A stretch of 64,000 nucleotides of DNA from Pontibacillus yanchengensis (GTDB taxonomy: Bacteria > Bacillota > Bacilli > Bacillales > BH030062). Of this stretch, positions 43,128 to 52,357 are shown piece after piece. How positions within the stretch are numbered: the stretch's first letter is position 1; every line of letters starts with the position of its first letter. The stretch covers positions 372,001 to 436,000 of the forward strand of contig NZ_WMEU01000004.1 in NCBI RefSeq assembly GCF_009856295.1, given 5' to 3'. The position numbers and the translations under genes were made by a program. The notes below the pieces were generated by a model. It saw only the letters and a list, made by a program, of their open reading frames with translations. It had not been told where the DNA came from and did not search any database.

Positions 43128-43165
43128 AAAGCACTGGCACCTATTCCAGGTGATCCAGTGCTTTT
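43128..43165. terminator. Bidirectional terminator overlapping the end of lipL
   Basis: AAAGCACTGG.CACCT pairs with AGGTG..CCAGTGCTTTT. On the minus strand it encodes the last residues of LipL (KALDHLE) and its stop codon. It is nearly the same sequence as the terminator at 36108. Confidence 0.88.
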
Positions 43166-43986
43166 CCATTTCGTTGCACCATATGTTCGAAACGTTGTTC
43201 AAACCATTCCATCTCTTGATTGGATAAAGGGTCTGTTACAATATGACCGCTTAGCTCGTGTAGCTTATACAACATCCGGTTGCGAATGTCTTGAACGGAT
43301 AGATCCTTCTGAAAAAGTTCCTCTAAGGAAGCCATCGTTTCCGGTTCAATGGTAGGGTAGGCGAAGCGGGTTTCTTCACCTTTTTTGCTTATATCATAAA
43401 AATGTCGCAACAATGCTGCACGTTCTTGTCCACTTCCTGTCACGCACAAATAGATTTGAACCGCACTGCCATTTTTCACTCGTCGTTGTGAAATACCGGC
43501 AAATTTTTTCCCATCAATACTTAAATCATAGGTACCAGGACAATAGGATCCTGTAATTTCGAACGCTTCAATCGGATAGCCTTCTTCTTGAAATAACAGC
43601 TTAATAAATTGCACCATCGCTTCGTAACCATCATGGATATTAACCTCTTTCGCATCCGGAAAAATGAACGAAAGGTTTAACACTCCATCATCTAAAACAA
43701 CGGCAAGCCCACCTGAATTCCGAACAATGGCTTGGAAGCCTTGTTCTTTTAAATAATCGATTCCTTCATCAATATAAGGAAGTCTTGCATCAGGGATCCC
43801 CAACACAATGGTGTTGTGATGGACCCAAAGGCGAGCGGTCGTAGGGGAGTTGCCTTGCCCTACCGACATGGCAAGAGCATCATCCGTCGCAAACGATTGA
43901 AGGGCAGAAAAGGTCGGCCCCATTTCACTTTGATCGATAAAACGGTATGTAGAAGGGCGTAGTAAGTTATGTATAGCTTGCATCAT
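43141..43986 (-). CDS. lipL: Octanoyl-[GcvH]:protein N-octanoyltransferase LipL
   Basis: The 281-aa amidotransferase moves octanoyl groups from GcvH to the lipoyl domains of 2-oxoacid dehydrogenases in the lipoate pathway of Bacilli. Features are LWVHHNTIVLGIPDARLP, the conserved NSGGLAVVLDDGVLNLSFIF, Cys149 in ITGSYCPGTYDLSI (acyl-thioester nucleophile) and the lysine in GKKFAGISQRR. ATG 43986 follows AAAGGAGAACGG. The pta-lipL convergence matches B. subtilis. Its 3' end is built into a terminator hairpin. Confidence 0.95.
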   Translation of the reverse strand: MMQAIHNLLRPSTYRFIDQSEMGPTFSALQSFATDDALAMSVGQGNSPTTARLWVHHNTIVLGIPDARLPYIDEGIDYLKEQGFQAIVRNSGGLAVVLDDGVLNLSFIFPDAKEVNIHDGYEAMVQFIKLLFQEEGYPIEAFEITGSYCPGTYDLSIDGKKFAGISQRRVKNGSAVQIYLCVTGSGQERAALLRHFYDISKKGEETRFAYPTIEPETMASLEELFQKDLSVQDIRNRMLYKLHELSGHIVTDPLSNQEMEWFEQRFEHMVQRNGKALDHLE

Positions 43987-44237
43987 CCGTTCTCCTTTAC
44001 CTCATTGCATTACTATCTATTATATCAAAAACGACAGCCAAACGTCTGGAGGAAATAACATTCACACTTGTCTGGATTTTCATGTCTAAACTTTATGAGT
44101 GTATCCAACTCCCTGTCGAACTAATTGTATATGGTGTTAAAAAACGTTCTCTCTATTTCACCTTTAATTTCATATTGACGTTCACTAAAATTAGTTACAA
44201 ATATTGACAAATACTCGCATAATAGAGGTGGATTATA

Positions 44238-44492
44238 GTGGGCAAGAAGACCGAATTTAATTTTTATATCGTTATTGGGTATCTTGGGATCGTGTTAATA
44301 ATGTTACCGGCAGTAAGGTTGTTAGCAAAAGAAGGTTACTTTCCCTTCATGTCAGTAATGGGTTTTATTTGTATTAGTTCTTATTTTACCTTTTTAGAGA
44401 AACGGGCAAATGCGGACCGAAGAGTTATTAATATAACCAAAACTATAGTAATACTAGCATTAGGCATTCTATCGATTATTCTTTATTATTAA
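44238..44492 (+). CDS. Small membrane protein, 84 aa
   Basis: Three hydrophobic stretches (about residues 9-28, 36-50 and 64-83) are separated by short loops, with a charged loop LEKRANADRR between the second and third. The start is GTG 44238, with AGGTGG 7 nt upstream. No family is recognised. It is probably monocistronic. Confidence 0.6.
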   Translation: MGKKTEFNFYIVIGYLGIVLIMLPAVRLLAKEGYFPFMSVMGFICISSYFTFLEKRANADRRVINITKTIVILALGILSIILYY

Positions 44493-44664
44493 GTAAAAAT
44501 GCAAGGTCACATCATGGATGAATTGATTTGATAGGCATAATAGCGGCCAGTACCTCGAATGCCGAAAGCAAGTGAACATCTTGCATATGAATCTGTTTCT
44601 TTGTACAATACCATTTAGTCTTATCAAACGAAAAAAAGAGGACATGGGTAAGGAGGGAAGCATA

Positions 44665-44907
44665 GTGGCTAACGAATTTCGAGTATGTGATGATTGCCAG
44701 GCAACTAATATGAAAACGTTGCTTCCTCGCCTAGAACAGATTGACCCTGATGCAGATGTGCAAGTAGGGTGCCAATCCTATTGTGGACCAGGACGGAAGA
44801 AATCTTTTACATTTGTGAACAATCGCCCTGTTTCTGCATTGAGCGAAGATGAATTAATAGACAAGATCGATTCCAAATTAAAAAAAGATGCCAAAAAAAG
44901 ACGATAG
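44665..44907 (+). CDS. yuzB: YuzB family protein (DUF1450)
   Basis: The 80-aa protein carries two conserved Cys pairs, [20 protein letters not shown] near the start and [20 protein letters not shown], arranged as in DUF1450/YuzB proteins, which resemble thioredoxin-fold [2Fe-2S] ferredoxin-like proteins. Function unknown. I use GTG 44665 because AAGGAGGG lies 7 nt upstream; upstream ATGs in frame (44572, 44644) precede that site and add unrelated sequence. Confidence 0.85.
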   Translation: MANEFRVCDDCQATNMKTLLPRLEQIDPDADVQVGCQSYCGPGRKKSFTFVNNRPVSALSEDELIDKIDSKLKKDAKKRR

Positions 44908-44960
44908 TTTAAAAGCCTGTTCTCCCAAGTTTTGGATGTGTTGAGAACGAATGATACAGA

Positions 44961-44988
44961 CGCCTTGCCATAAGTCAAGGTGTTTTTT
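44961..44988 (+). terminator. Terminator of yuzB
   Basis: CGCCTTG / CAAGGTG with an 8-nt loop is followed by TTTTTT, 53 nt after the stop. Confidence 0.8.
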
Positions 44989-44990
44989 CA

Positions 44991-45144
44991 CTTTCAAAAG
45001 GTTTAAAATTTCTTATAGGATGAAAGTATAATTTTCTGGCGCTTACGTGTCTAGCTCTAGCCCCCCTCGGGGTCTTAAGGCAATATCGCCACGACGAGGC
45101 TTTGCTTAAGCCTGTCGGGGATGAGCAAGGCGCGTGCGCTTTTC
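44991..45144 (+). repeat. Variant of the dispersed repeat with its 5' leader (copy H)
   Basis: The leader CACTTTCAAAAGGTTTAAAA to GATGAAAGTATAATTTTCTG matches 10367-10412. It then reads GGCGCTTACGTGTCTAGCTC and has a different interior (CCCCCTCGGGGTCTTAAGGC ... GAGGCTTTGCTTAAGCCTGT, self-complementary), ending GCGCGTGCGCTTTTCTTTAT. The ends are shared with the other copies, the body is not. Confidence 0.7.
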
Positions 45145-45266
45145 TTTATATGGTCCATTTTCGACTAAAATAGGGAGAAGGTAATAACATTCTACATGTT
45201 TCAGATTTGGAATGTTTCGTATATAATAAGTAAAAGTATATCTCGAAAGAGGAAGGGCATTTATCT

Positions 45267-46562
45267 ATGGCGTATAAAGACGAAAAATTACACGAAGAAA
45301 AGGTTTTTAAAGACCCTGTCCATCGCTATATCCATGTTCGTGATCGTGTCATCTGGGATCTAGTTGGTACTCCCGAGTTTCAACGCTTGCGTAGGGTTAG
45401 GCAACTAGGAACCTCGTATTTGACGTTCCACGGAGCGGAGCATAGCCGTTTTAACCATTCGCTCGGTGTCTATGAAATTGTGAGACGGATTATCGAGAAC
45501 TTCGAAAATCGTCCTTATTGGAACCACGAGGAGCGGTTGTTATGCCTAGCTGCTGCACTACTTCATGATTTAGGACATGGTCCGTTTTCCCATTCCTTTG
45601 AGAAGGTGTTCAAACTCGACCATGAGGATTATACAAGGGCGATTATACTAGGCGACACGAAAGTAAATGCCATTTTACGTAAAGTAGAGGAGTCCTTCCC
45701 TCAAAAAGTTGCCGACGTCATTAATAAAACGTATGAAAATAAGCTGGTCGTAAGCTTAATTTCAAGTCAAATTGATGCGGACCGTATGGATTACTTACAA
45801 CGAGACGCTTATTTTACAGGTGTTAGTTATGGACACTTTGATATGGAACGCATTCTTCGCGTGATGCGTCCAATGGAAGATCAAGTTGTTGTAAAAGAAA
45901 GCGGGATGCATGCTGTAGAAGATTACATCATGAGTCGTTATCAGATGTATTGGCAGGTGTACTTTCACCCTGTAACGAGAAGTGCTGAAGTGATTTTGAC
46001 GAAGATTCTACATAGAGCGAAAGAGCTGTATGAAAATGATTATACGTTTTTCCTTGAGCCTTATCATTTCACCTCCTTTTTCACAGGAGAAGCTGATTTA
46101 GAAGCTTATTTAAAGCTAGATGAAGCTGTTACGCTCTATTATTTTCAAATCTGGAGAGAAGAAGCAGATCCCATCTTAAGTGATTTGTGTGACCGTTTTG
46201 TCAATCGTCACCTATTTAAGTATGTGGAATTCAACCCAAATCTTCATATGAATGAATGGATGGAACTTCATCAGCTATTTCAAAAAGCTGGGATTGACCC
46301 TGACTATTACTTGGTTGTAGACTCCTCTTCGGACTTACCGTATGATTTTTATCGACCTGGGGAGGATGGAGAGCGTTTGCCAATTCATTTATTGCAACCA
46401 AACAATGAGCTGAAAGAACTCTCCAGAAAGTCAGAGATTGTGGAAGCTATATCAGGGAAAAAACGAACGGATCATAAATTATATTTTCCAAAAGACCTAA
46501 TCGAAGGGTTATCCAATCGAAGTAAGACGAAGAAGCGAATTATGGAAATCTTGTACGGATAG
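45267..46562 (+). CDS. ywfO: HD-domain dNTP triphosphohydrolase-like protein YwfO
   Basis: The 431-aa protein has the full HD phosphohydrolase set: His in HGAEHSRFNHSLGV, His100-Asp101 in LLHDLGHGPFSHSFE, and Asp in SQIDADRMDYLQRDAYFTGV. This is the dGTPase/SAMHD1-like class, which splits dNTPs to deoxynucleosides and triphosphate in the cytoplasm; YwfO of B. subtilis is the close model by length and neighbours. ATG 45267 follows AGAGGAAGGGC. ywgA starts 13 nt after its stop, so the two are likely co-transcribed. Confidence 0.93.
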   Translation: MAYKDEKLHEEKVFKDPVHRYIHVRDRVIWDLVGTPEFQRLRRVRQLGTSYLTFHGAEHSRFNHSLGVYEIVRRIIENFENRPYWNHEERLLCLAAALLHDLGHGPFSHSFEKVFKLDHEDYTRAIILGDTKVNAILRKVEESFPQKVADVINKTYENKLVVSLISSQIDADRMDYLQRDAYFTGVSYGHFDMERILRVMRPMEDQVVVKESGMHAVEDYIMSRYQMYWQVYFHPVTRSAEVILTKILHRAKELYENDYTFFLEPYHFTSFFTGEADLEAYLKLDEAVTLYYFQIWREEADPILSDLCDRFVNRHLFKYVEFNPNLHMNEWMELHQLFQKAGIDPDYYLVVDSSSDLPYDFYRPGEDGERLPIHLLQPNNELKELSRKSEIVEAISGKKRTDHKLYFPKDLIEGLSNRSKTKKRIMEILYG

Positions 46563-46575
46563 GAGAGGAACCGTT

Positions 46576-47076
46576 TTGTTGAATGATCACGCCAAATTGG
46601 TTAAGTTTTTTTCGCAGTGTGATGAAGTCGTAGGAAGAAAAAGACTCCAGAAAATGATCTATATTTTAAAGAAGGCTGGCTTCCCATTTGAAGAACGCTA
46701 TCAATTCCACTTTTATGGACCATACTCAGAGGAATTAACACTACGTGTGGAAGAGCTGTGTAACCTTGGATTCCTACAAGAAACGTGGGAAAAGAAAAGC
46801 AATTACTCCCAATATCGATACGCCCTGACAGAGGGTGGCGAAGAATTTCTTGAGCACTATCCAAATATGACATTCCCTCGAATGACAGGCCTCATCGAAG
46901 GAATGAATGAGAAAAGCTCCCGTTTTCTCGAGCTTGTATCTACGATGATGTACTTTGATGATCTCACAAGAGAAGAAGTCGAAGAAAAAGTACAAGCCGT
47001 TAAGAGTAAACAGAACTATACAGAAGAAGAACTCCAAGAAGCATGGAGCTTCATTGACCGCATGCTTCAACAATAG
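46576..47076 (+). CDS. ywgA: YwgA family protein
   Basis: The 166-aa protein resembles YwgA, a small DNA-binding-like or antitoxin-like fold of unknown function: VVGRKRLQKMIYILKKAGFP, FHFYGPYSEELTLRVEELCN, YALTEGGEEFLEHYP and a helical C-terminus. GRKRLQKMIYILK followed by YGPYSEEL is typical. The start is TTG 46576 after AGGAGAGGAACCGTT. It follows ywfO closely and ends at a strong terminator. Confidence 0.88.
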   Translation: MLNDHAKLVKFFSQCDEVVGRKRLQKMIYILKKAGFPFEERYQFHFYGPYSEELTLRVEELCNLGFLQETWEKKSNYSQYRYALTEGGEEFLEHYPNMTFPRMTGLIEGMNEKSSRFLELVSTMMYFDDLTREEVEEKVQAVKSKQNYTEEELQEAWSFIDRMLQQ

Positions 47077-47088
47077 GCCCACTTCATA

Positions 47089-47137
47089 AAGCATCTCTTG
47101 TTTTCTACTGCACCAGAAAGCAAGGGATGCTTTTTTT
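47089..47137 (+). terminator. Terminator of ywfO-ywgA
   Basis: AGCATCTCTTG / CAAGGGATGCT with an inner TTTCT/AGAAAG stem, followed by TTTTTTT. Confidence 0.88.
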
Positions 47138-47319
47138 AATCACTCATCAAAACCTACTGTCCCTCCTTCCGATACCAATTCGTTTCACTTCATAGATAAC
47201 GAAAAATCACATACAATAAGAAGCATGAATCAGTAGCTTCGGCAGACGTGATGTTAGCCCTTGTAGTATGTTAGAATAAAAAAATAAACGGTGCTATGAA
47301 GAAGGAGGAGTATGAAAAG

Positions 47320-47844
47320 ATGTCATCATCTGATCAATCCAATTCCAATAAAAAGAACAACCAGTTTACTATTATTAATGATGATTCCACCGATGGTCAT
47401 GGCGGTTATGGAGCAGGAACGTTAAGCTTAGAAAATATTTCGCCTGTATTTGTCTGTCCTTCAGCTGGAACAGCAGAAGTAGATATGGGAGCACTCCACG
47501 CCCGAAGCCAAGTGGAAAAGCGTGTAAAATTCAAGCCGGACAAAAGTATTGTACCAAACCCAACGTTGTACTGGCTCGTATGGGTTACAGTAGAACATAA
47601 TGAAAATGGACCTTACTATGCAGGTGTAGCTGGCTGTGAAATGCTCGTTGATAAAGAAAATCGTCGCGGCTATAAATCCATGCCAGAACATGTGAACAAT
47701 ATGGATAAATCAATGAAAGGGAAAGTTGTGGTGGAGCAGATGGACGATGAATCCAAGCGTCTATTAGGGGAATTTCTTCATCAGCACAGCGAAGATATGT
47801 GGAACAACTCACCTGATGAATTGAAACAAGCGTTAGAAGTTTAA
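47320..47844 (+). CDS. ywhD: YwhD family protein
   Basis: The ~174-aa protein matches YwhD, which is conserved in Bacilli with unknown function: NNQFTIINDDSTDGHGGYGA, GTLSLENISPVFV, PTLYWLVWVTVEHNENGPYY and GCEMLVDKENRRGYKSMPEH. I use ATG 47320, 9 nt after AAGGAGGAG; the in-frame ATG 47296 lies before that site. It is convergent with pbpG and separated from it by two hairpins, in the same order as B. subtilis ywhD-pbpG. Confidence 0.9.
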   Translation: MSSSDQSNSNKKNNQFTIINDDSTDGHGGYGAGTLSLENISPVFVCPSAGTAEVDMGALHARSQVEKRVKFKPDKSIVPNPTLYWLVWVTVEHNENGPYYAGVAGCEMLVDKENRRGYKSMPEHVNNMDKSMKGKVVVEQMDDESKRLLGEFLHQHSEDMWNNSPDELKQALEV

Positions 47845-47850
47845 AGAGAG

Positions 47851-47885
47851 AAAGCCTTTGCCCATTGTTGCGGGCAAAGGCTTTA
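47851..47885 (+). terminator. Terminator of ywhD
   Basis: AAAGCCTTTGCCC / GGGCAAAGGCTTT is a 13-bp perfect stem, 6 nt after the stop. Confidence 0.9.
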
Positions 47886-47963
47886 TTATTGTTGTATAAG
47901 AAATGTTGAAATGGTTGCTTGAATTTAAATTACCTAAACTTAACTTCATATTCTCAATAAATT

Positions 47964-48003
47964 AGAAAAAGGCCGGCACTGTGTGGGTAGCCGGCCTTTT
48001 TCT
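47964..48003. terminator. Bidirectional terminator between ywhD and pbpG
   Basis: AGAAAAAGGCCGGC / GCCGGCCTTTTTCT is a 14-bp perfect stem with a 12-nt loop. Confidence 0.88.
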
Positions 48004-48144
48004 GTGTCCTAGTAAACATGTGAATAAACCATGTGCTTCATATTTTACAAATTTCCAATCAAAACCTCAAGAATTTCGTAATTTATTCAAAAATCAGACA
48101 CATTTAGATGCTTCCTTATAGGTCTTTTGGCTTGAATGAAGGGA

Positions 48145-50217
48145 CTAAAACATAATATCTAACCAGTTTTTAAGGCCGCTTTTATTCTTTTGCTTATCCA
48201 CTTCTTCGGGGGTTCTGCGTTCCCCATTTTCATCAATTGGAAGGTGAAGCTCGCAATAACTAGATGGCTCTGTCCCTTCTATGAAATAAGCTAATCGATG
48301 ATGGGTGCAGTATGGTGTTGCTAATTGTCCGCTATCTGGATCAATGTATACGCCTACAACTCCATCTGTTGGAGTGAATTGAGCATATGGTAGGTCTTTG
48401 TGGGTGTTTTCCATGAAATCAGCCCAAATATCTTTTGCATATTGATGTTCCTTTACTTTATCAATTGGTTTGTTTTGGTCATAACCAGTCCAAATCCCAG
48501 TTGTCACCTCTGGGCTGAATCCAATCATCCAGCTATCTGTCTGAGTAGTTCCAGATTTACCAGCGAACGGTCGGGATAGTTTATCCGTGATTGATGAACC
48601 AGTTACTTTCATATAATCATTTAAGGATTCATCGAACATACCAGTCATCAAGTGAGCCATGACAAACGCATGGTCTTCGTCTATGATTTGTTTTCCGGGA
48701 TTATGATTTCGTTCATATACGGTATGACCATAGGAATCGGTAATGCGTTGAATCGTATGAGGTGATACTTCTTTACCTCCATTAGCAAATAAACTATAAG
48801 CTCCGACCATTTCCTGAACGGAGACAGATGCAGTTCCTAGAGCGAGAGATGGAACAGCTGGCAAGGAGCTTGAGATGCCCATGCGATGAGCCGTTTCTAC
48901 TAATGTTTCCTCACCTAAAAATACATTCGTTTTAACAGCGTACACATTGTCCGATAACGCAATCGCCTGAGCAAGTGTGATTGGTTCATACGCATAGTAT
49001 CCATTGTAGTTGCTTGGCTCATATACATTGCCATCTTCTAATTCAAAATAGGTTGGCTTACTCATCAGGGTAGTAGCTGGTGTGTACCCATTTTCTAACG
49101 CTGCGTAATAAAGAAACGGTTTGAAGGTAGACCCAGGCATTCGTTTGGCTTGCACGGCCCGATTATAAGAGCTTTTCTCATAATCACGTCCACCCACCAT
49201 AGCTAAGATATCTCCTGTTTGTGGATCCATGCTCATTGCACCAATTTGCAAATCAGTGCTAGTTGGGATTGTCTCTTCTACTGTTTTTTCAAGTTCTTGT
49301 TGTAGGTCTACATCAAGACTTGTAAACACATGATATCCTCCTGAACGGATGGATTCCTCATCTAATTGTAAAAGTTGTTCCGCCTCATTCATCACAACAT
49401 CCTGAAAATATGGTGCTACTTGTTGCTGGTGCTGTTCCTCCTGAGGAGCAAGCTCTAATGATGCCTGGAGTGCTTCTGTTTTTTGCTGCTCTGTAATATA
49501 GTCTGTCTTTTGTAAATTTTCTAGAATAAGGTGCTGACGTCTCTTTGCATTCTCCATGTGAACATAAGGAGAATAGTAAGAGGGACCTTTTGGGATGGCT
49601 GCTAATAAAGCAGACTCAGCTAGATTTAGTTCATGAGCATCTTTTTGAAAATAGTACCGACTAGCTGCCTCGATTCCGTAGGCACCGTGGCCATAGTAAA
49701 TCGTATTTAAATACCCTTCTAGTATCTCATCTTTTTCATAGAACATTTCCAGTCTTACCGCATAAAGGGCTTCTTTTATTTTTCTCGTCCATGTTTTCTC
49801 GTGGGAAAGGTAGAGATTACGTGCATATTGCTGGGTGATCGTGCTCGCACCCTGGGCTTTAGACATGGATTGGATATCATGGTAAATAGCTGCTGCAATA
49901 CGCTTGAGGTCAAAGCCAAAGTGTTCATAAAAGCGCCTGTCCTCGGTTGCTATCGTAGCTTGAATAAACTCAAGGGGCATCTCGTCTAGCTCAATCCAGT
50001 AGCGGTTTTCACTACCATGCTCCACACCTATGACCTGGGCATCATGGTCGTAAAAAATAGTATTTTGTTCGTTTTTTAGAGGGGGTGCCCCTAATAGATA
50101 ACAATAGAGTAATACTCCCGCAATCGTACTTAGGCTTAACCCTGTCACAGAAATCACTCCGATCGTTATCCATCTCCAGGGACCAGTACGCTTGAAGGTA
50201 GAGAGTATTCTATCCAT
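48145..50217 (-). CDS. pbpG: Class A penicillin-binding protein, PbpG (PBP2d)-like
   Basis: The ~690-aa bifunctional enzyme polymerises and cross-links peptidoglycan. After a cytoplasmic tail and one membrane helix (~17-40) comes a GT51 glycosyltransferase domain (ATIATEDRRFYEHFGFDLKR, KAQGASTITQQYARNLYL, GYLNTIYYGHGAYGIEAASR), then a transpeptidase domain with Ser363 in PGSTFKPF, SDN in IALSDNVYAV and FAGKSGTTQTDSWMIGF. Gene context (ywhD, speE, speB) equals that of B. subtilis pbpG, which acts during sporulation in the forespore. ATG 50217 is about 10 nt after GGGGAG; TTG 50223 is an alternative start. Confidence 0.93.
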   Translation of the reverse strand: MDRILSTFKRTGPWRWITIGVISVTGLSLSTIAGVLLYCYLLGAPPLKNEQNTIFYDHDAQVIGVEHGSENRYWIELDEMPLEFIQATIATEDRRFYEHFGFDLKRIAAAIYHDIQSMSKAQGASTITQQYARNLYLSHEKTWTRKIKEALYAVRLEMFYEKDEILEGYLNTIYYGHGAYGIEAASRYYFQKDAHELNLAESALLAAIPKGPSYYSPYVHMENAKRRQHLILENLQKTDYITEQQKTEALQASLELAPQEEQHQQQVAPYFQDVVMNEAEQLLQLDEESIRSGGYHVFTSLDVDLQQELEKTVEETIPTSTDLQIGAMSMDPQTGDILAMVGGRDYEKSSYNRAVQAKRMPGSTFKPFLYYAALENGYTPATTLMSKPTYFELEDGNVYEPSNYNGYYAYEPITLAQAIALSDNVYAVKTNVFLGEETLVETAHRMGISSSLPAVPSLALGTASVSVQEMVGAYSLFANGGKEVSPHTIQRITDSYGHTVYERNHNPGKQIIDEDHAFVMAHLMTGMFDESLNDYMKVTGSSITDKLSRPFAGKSGTTQTDSWMIGFSPEVTTGIWTGYDQNKPIDKVKEHQYAKDIWADFMENTHKDLPYAQFTPTDGVVGVYIDPDSGQLATPYCTHHRLAYFIEGTEPSSYCELHLPIDENGERRTPEEVDKQKNKSGLKNWLDIMF

Positions 50218-50223
50218 ACACAA

Positions 50224-50578
50224 TCATCTCCCCTACCCAATCAACGTTCGTTTTTTAATCAGTATGGCTAAAAAACAAGTTTCTAAACCTATGGGTCTAG
50301 TGAAGGGGGGGAGATGGAGGGACAGGTTCCTCGTCCCAAGGGTATAGGGTTTCGGAGCGAGAATCGAAATATAGGAGCGACCGGCCCAAGTCCTGACTCT
50401 AACTAGAGAGGGAAATACCAATCTCATCCAAAAAAACTTGCTTTTTTTTGGAGATTCTCTATAATTTGATTGTTTGAAAGATTTGAGAGCATGGTATGAT
50501 AAAACAATAGACTTCACTACATTTCATTACATAGGTTGAATCGTTACAATCATTTACATAATGAGAGGGGCAATGGAT
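50224..50578. repeat. pbpG-speE intergenic region with repeat pieces
   Basis: It contains GGGACAGGTTCCTCGTCCCA (50319-50338), identical to 7460-7479, and GGAGCGA cluster 3 with units at 50354 and 50374, exactly 20 nt apart (GGAGCGAGAATCGAAATATA, GGAGCGACC). TTGAAA (50474) and TATGAT (50495) may be a weak promoter for speE, with a spacing of only 15. Confidence 0.6.
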
Positions 50579-51406
50579 ATGGAACTTTGGTACACAGAAA
50601 AACAAACGGATGGTTTTGGGATTACTGCAAAGGTGAAACAAACCCATCATACAGAACAAACGGATTATCAACGGCTTGATATGCTAGAAACGGAAGAATG
50701 GGGCAATATGCTGACGCTAGATGGGATGGTGATGACAACGCAGCGAGATGAATTTGTTTATCACGAAATGGTAGCTCACGTTCCATTATTTACGCACCCT
50801 AACCCGAAAGACGTGCTCGTAGTTGGTGGTGGAGATGGTGGTGTGATTCGCGAAATTCTTAAGCATCCAAGTGTTGAGAAAGCGACACTAGTCGAGATTG
50901 ATGGCAAGGTAATTGAGTACTCCAAACACTATCTCCCTGAAATTGCTGGTGACTTAGACGACCCGCGTGTCGAAGTGAAAGTAGCGGATGGGTTTATTCA
51001 TATTGCGGAAAGTGAAGCAGCTTATGATGTCATTATGGTTGATTCTACTGAACCTGTAGGGCCAGCTGTGAGTTTATTTTCAAAAGGGTTCTATGCTGGT
51101 ATCTCAAACGCCCTTAAAGAGGATGGTGTCTTCGTTGCCCAAACCGATAACCCATGGTTTAAAGCAGACCTTATCCGTCAGGTATTCCGTGATGTGAAAG
51201 AAATCTTCCCAGTTACACGCCTTTATACGGCGAATATCCCTACCTATCCAAGCGGGCTATGGACATTCACAATTGGAAGTAAGCAACACGACCCATTAGA
51301 GGTTAGCGACGAACGTTTTCACGAGATAGATACGAAATATTATACGAAGGAGCTTCATAAAGCTTCTTTTGCATTACCGAAATTCGTTAAAGATTTAACA
51401 GAGTAG
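50579..51406 (+). CDS. speE: Spermidine synthase
   Basis: The 275-aa aminopropyltransferase makes spermidine from putrescine and decarboxylated S-adenosylmethionine. Visible are [20 protein letters not shown], the gate and binding site [54 protein letters not shown] and the catalytic Asp in [13 protein letters not shown] use ATG 50579, 8 nt after GAGGGG; two upstream ATGs are too close to that site or lack one. speB starts 11 nt after the stop. Confidence 0.96.
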   Translation: MELWYTEKQTDGFGITAKVKQTHHTEQTDYQRLDMLETEEWGNMLTLDGMVMTTQRDEFVYHEMVAHVPLFTHPNPKDVLVVGGGDGGVIREILKHPSVEKATLVEIDGKVIEYSKHYLPEIAGDLDDPRVEVKVADGFIHIAESEAAYDVIMVDSTEPVGPAVSLFSKGFYAGISNALKEDGVFVAQTDNPWFKADLIRQVFRDVKEIFPVTRLYTANIPTYPSGLWTFTIGSKQHDPLEVSDERFHEIDTKYYTKELHKASFALPKFVKDLTE

Positions 51407-51417
51407 GGGGGAAAAGC

Positions 51418-52290
51418 ATGCGATTTGATGAAGCATACTCAGGCAAAGTATTTATAATGAGTCGTCCGGAGGTTGAGGATTGTGATGTCGTGATGTATGG
51501 TATGCCGATGGATTGGACGGTTAGCTTTCGTCCTGGTTCTCGTTTTGGTCCCAATCGGATTCGGGAGGCATCCCTTGGCCTGGAGGAGTACAGTCCTTAC
51601 TTAGACAAGCACTTGGAGGAAGTCTCGTACTTTGATGCAGGTGATATCCCTCTCCCATTTGGGAATCCAGCACGTAGTCTTGATATGATTCAGGACTATG
51701 TTCAACAAATTCTAGACAAAAATAAATTCCCGCTTGGTTTGGGTGGCGAGCACCTAGTAACATGGCCAGTCCTCAAGGCAATGTATGAAAAATACCCTGA
51801 TATGGCATTTGTTCATATTGATGCTCATGCCGATTTACGTGAGGAATATGAGGGAGAAGTATTATCTCACTCCACACCTGTTCGTAAAATATGTGAGTTA
51901 ATCGGTCCTGAAAATGTGTATTCTTTTGGTATTCGCTCAGGGATGAGAGAAGAATTTGAGTACGCAAAAACAAGTGGCATGCATATGGACAAGTATGAAG
52001 TGGTAGAGCCGCTAAAAAAAGCACTACCGTCGCTTGAAAACCGAAATGTCTATGTAACGATTGATATCGATGTGTTAGATCCTGCCTTTGCACCTGGAAC
52101 AGGAACAGCGGAAGCAGGTGGAATTACCTCTAAGGAATTACTAGAGGCTATTCATTTGTTAGGTGAGGCAAACATTCATATTGTAGGTGCCGACCTCGTG
52201 GAAGTGGCTCCGGCTTATGATCCAACAGAACAAACGCAAATCACAGCTAGTAAATGTATCCGCGAGATGTTGCTTGGCTGGGTGAAGTAA
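51418..52290 (+). CDS. speB: Agmatinase (ureohydrolase)
   Basis: The 290-aa Mn2+ enzyme hydrolyses agmatine to putrescine and urea, feeding the putrescine used by SpeE. Manganese ligands are in GLGGEHLVTWP (His), FVHIDAHADLREEY (Asp-His-Asp) and VTIDIDVLDPAFAPGTGTAE (Asp, Asp). RPGSRFGPNRIREAS at the N-terminus is typical. AGGGGGGAAAAGC precedes ATG 51418. It forms an operon with speE, closed by a terminator. The next plus-strand genes are the AimR-like cluster. Confidence 0.96.
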   Translation: MRFDEAYSGKVFIMSRPEVEDCDVVMYGMPMDWTVSFRPGSRFGPNRIREASLGLEEYSPYLDKHLEEVSYFDAGDIPLPFGNPARSLDMIQDYVQQILDKNKFPLGLGGEHLVTWPVLKAMYEKYPDMAFVHIDAHADLREEYEGEVLSHSTPVRKICELIGPENVYSFGIRSGMREEFEYAKTSGMHMDKYEVVEPLKKALPSLENRNVYVTIDIDVLDPAFAPGTGTAEAGGITSKELLEAIHLLGEANIHIVGADLVEVAPAYDPTEQTQITASKCIREMLLGWVK

Positions 52291-52296
52291 TCGATT

Positions 52297-52337
52297 ACTT
52301 CCTGGAGGTGAGGATAACGCCTTTAGGAAGTTTTTTT
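52297..52337 (+). terminator. Terminator of speE-speB
   Basis: ACTTCCT / AGGAAGT with partial inner pairing (GGAGGTG with CGCCTTT) is followed by TTTTTTT. Confidence 0.8.
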
Positions 52338-52357
52338 AAAGATTTCTGGAGCTTACC

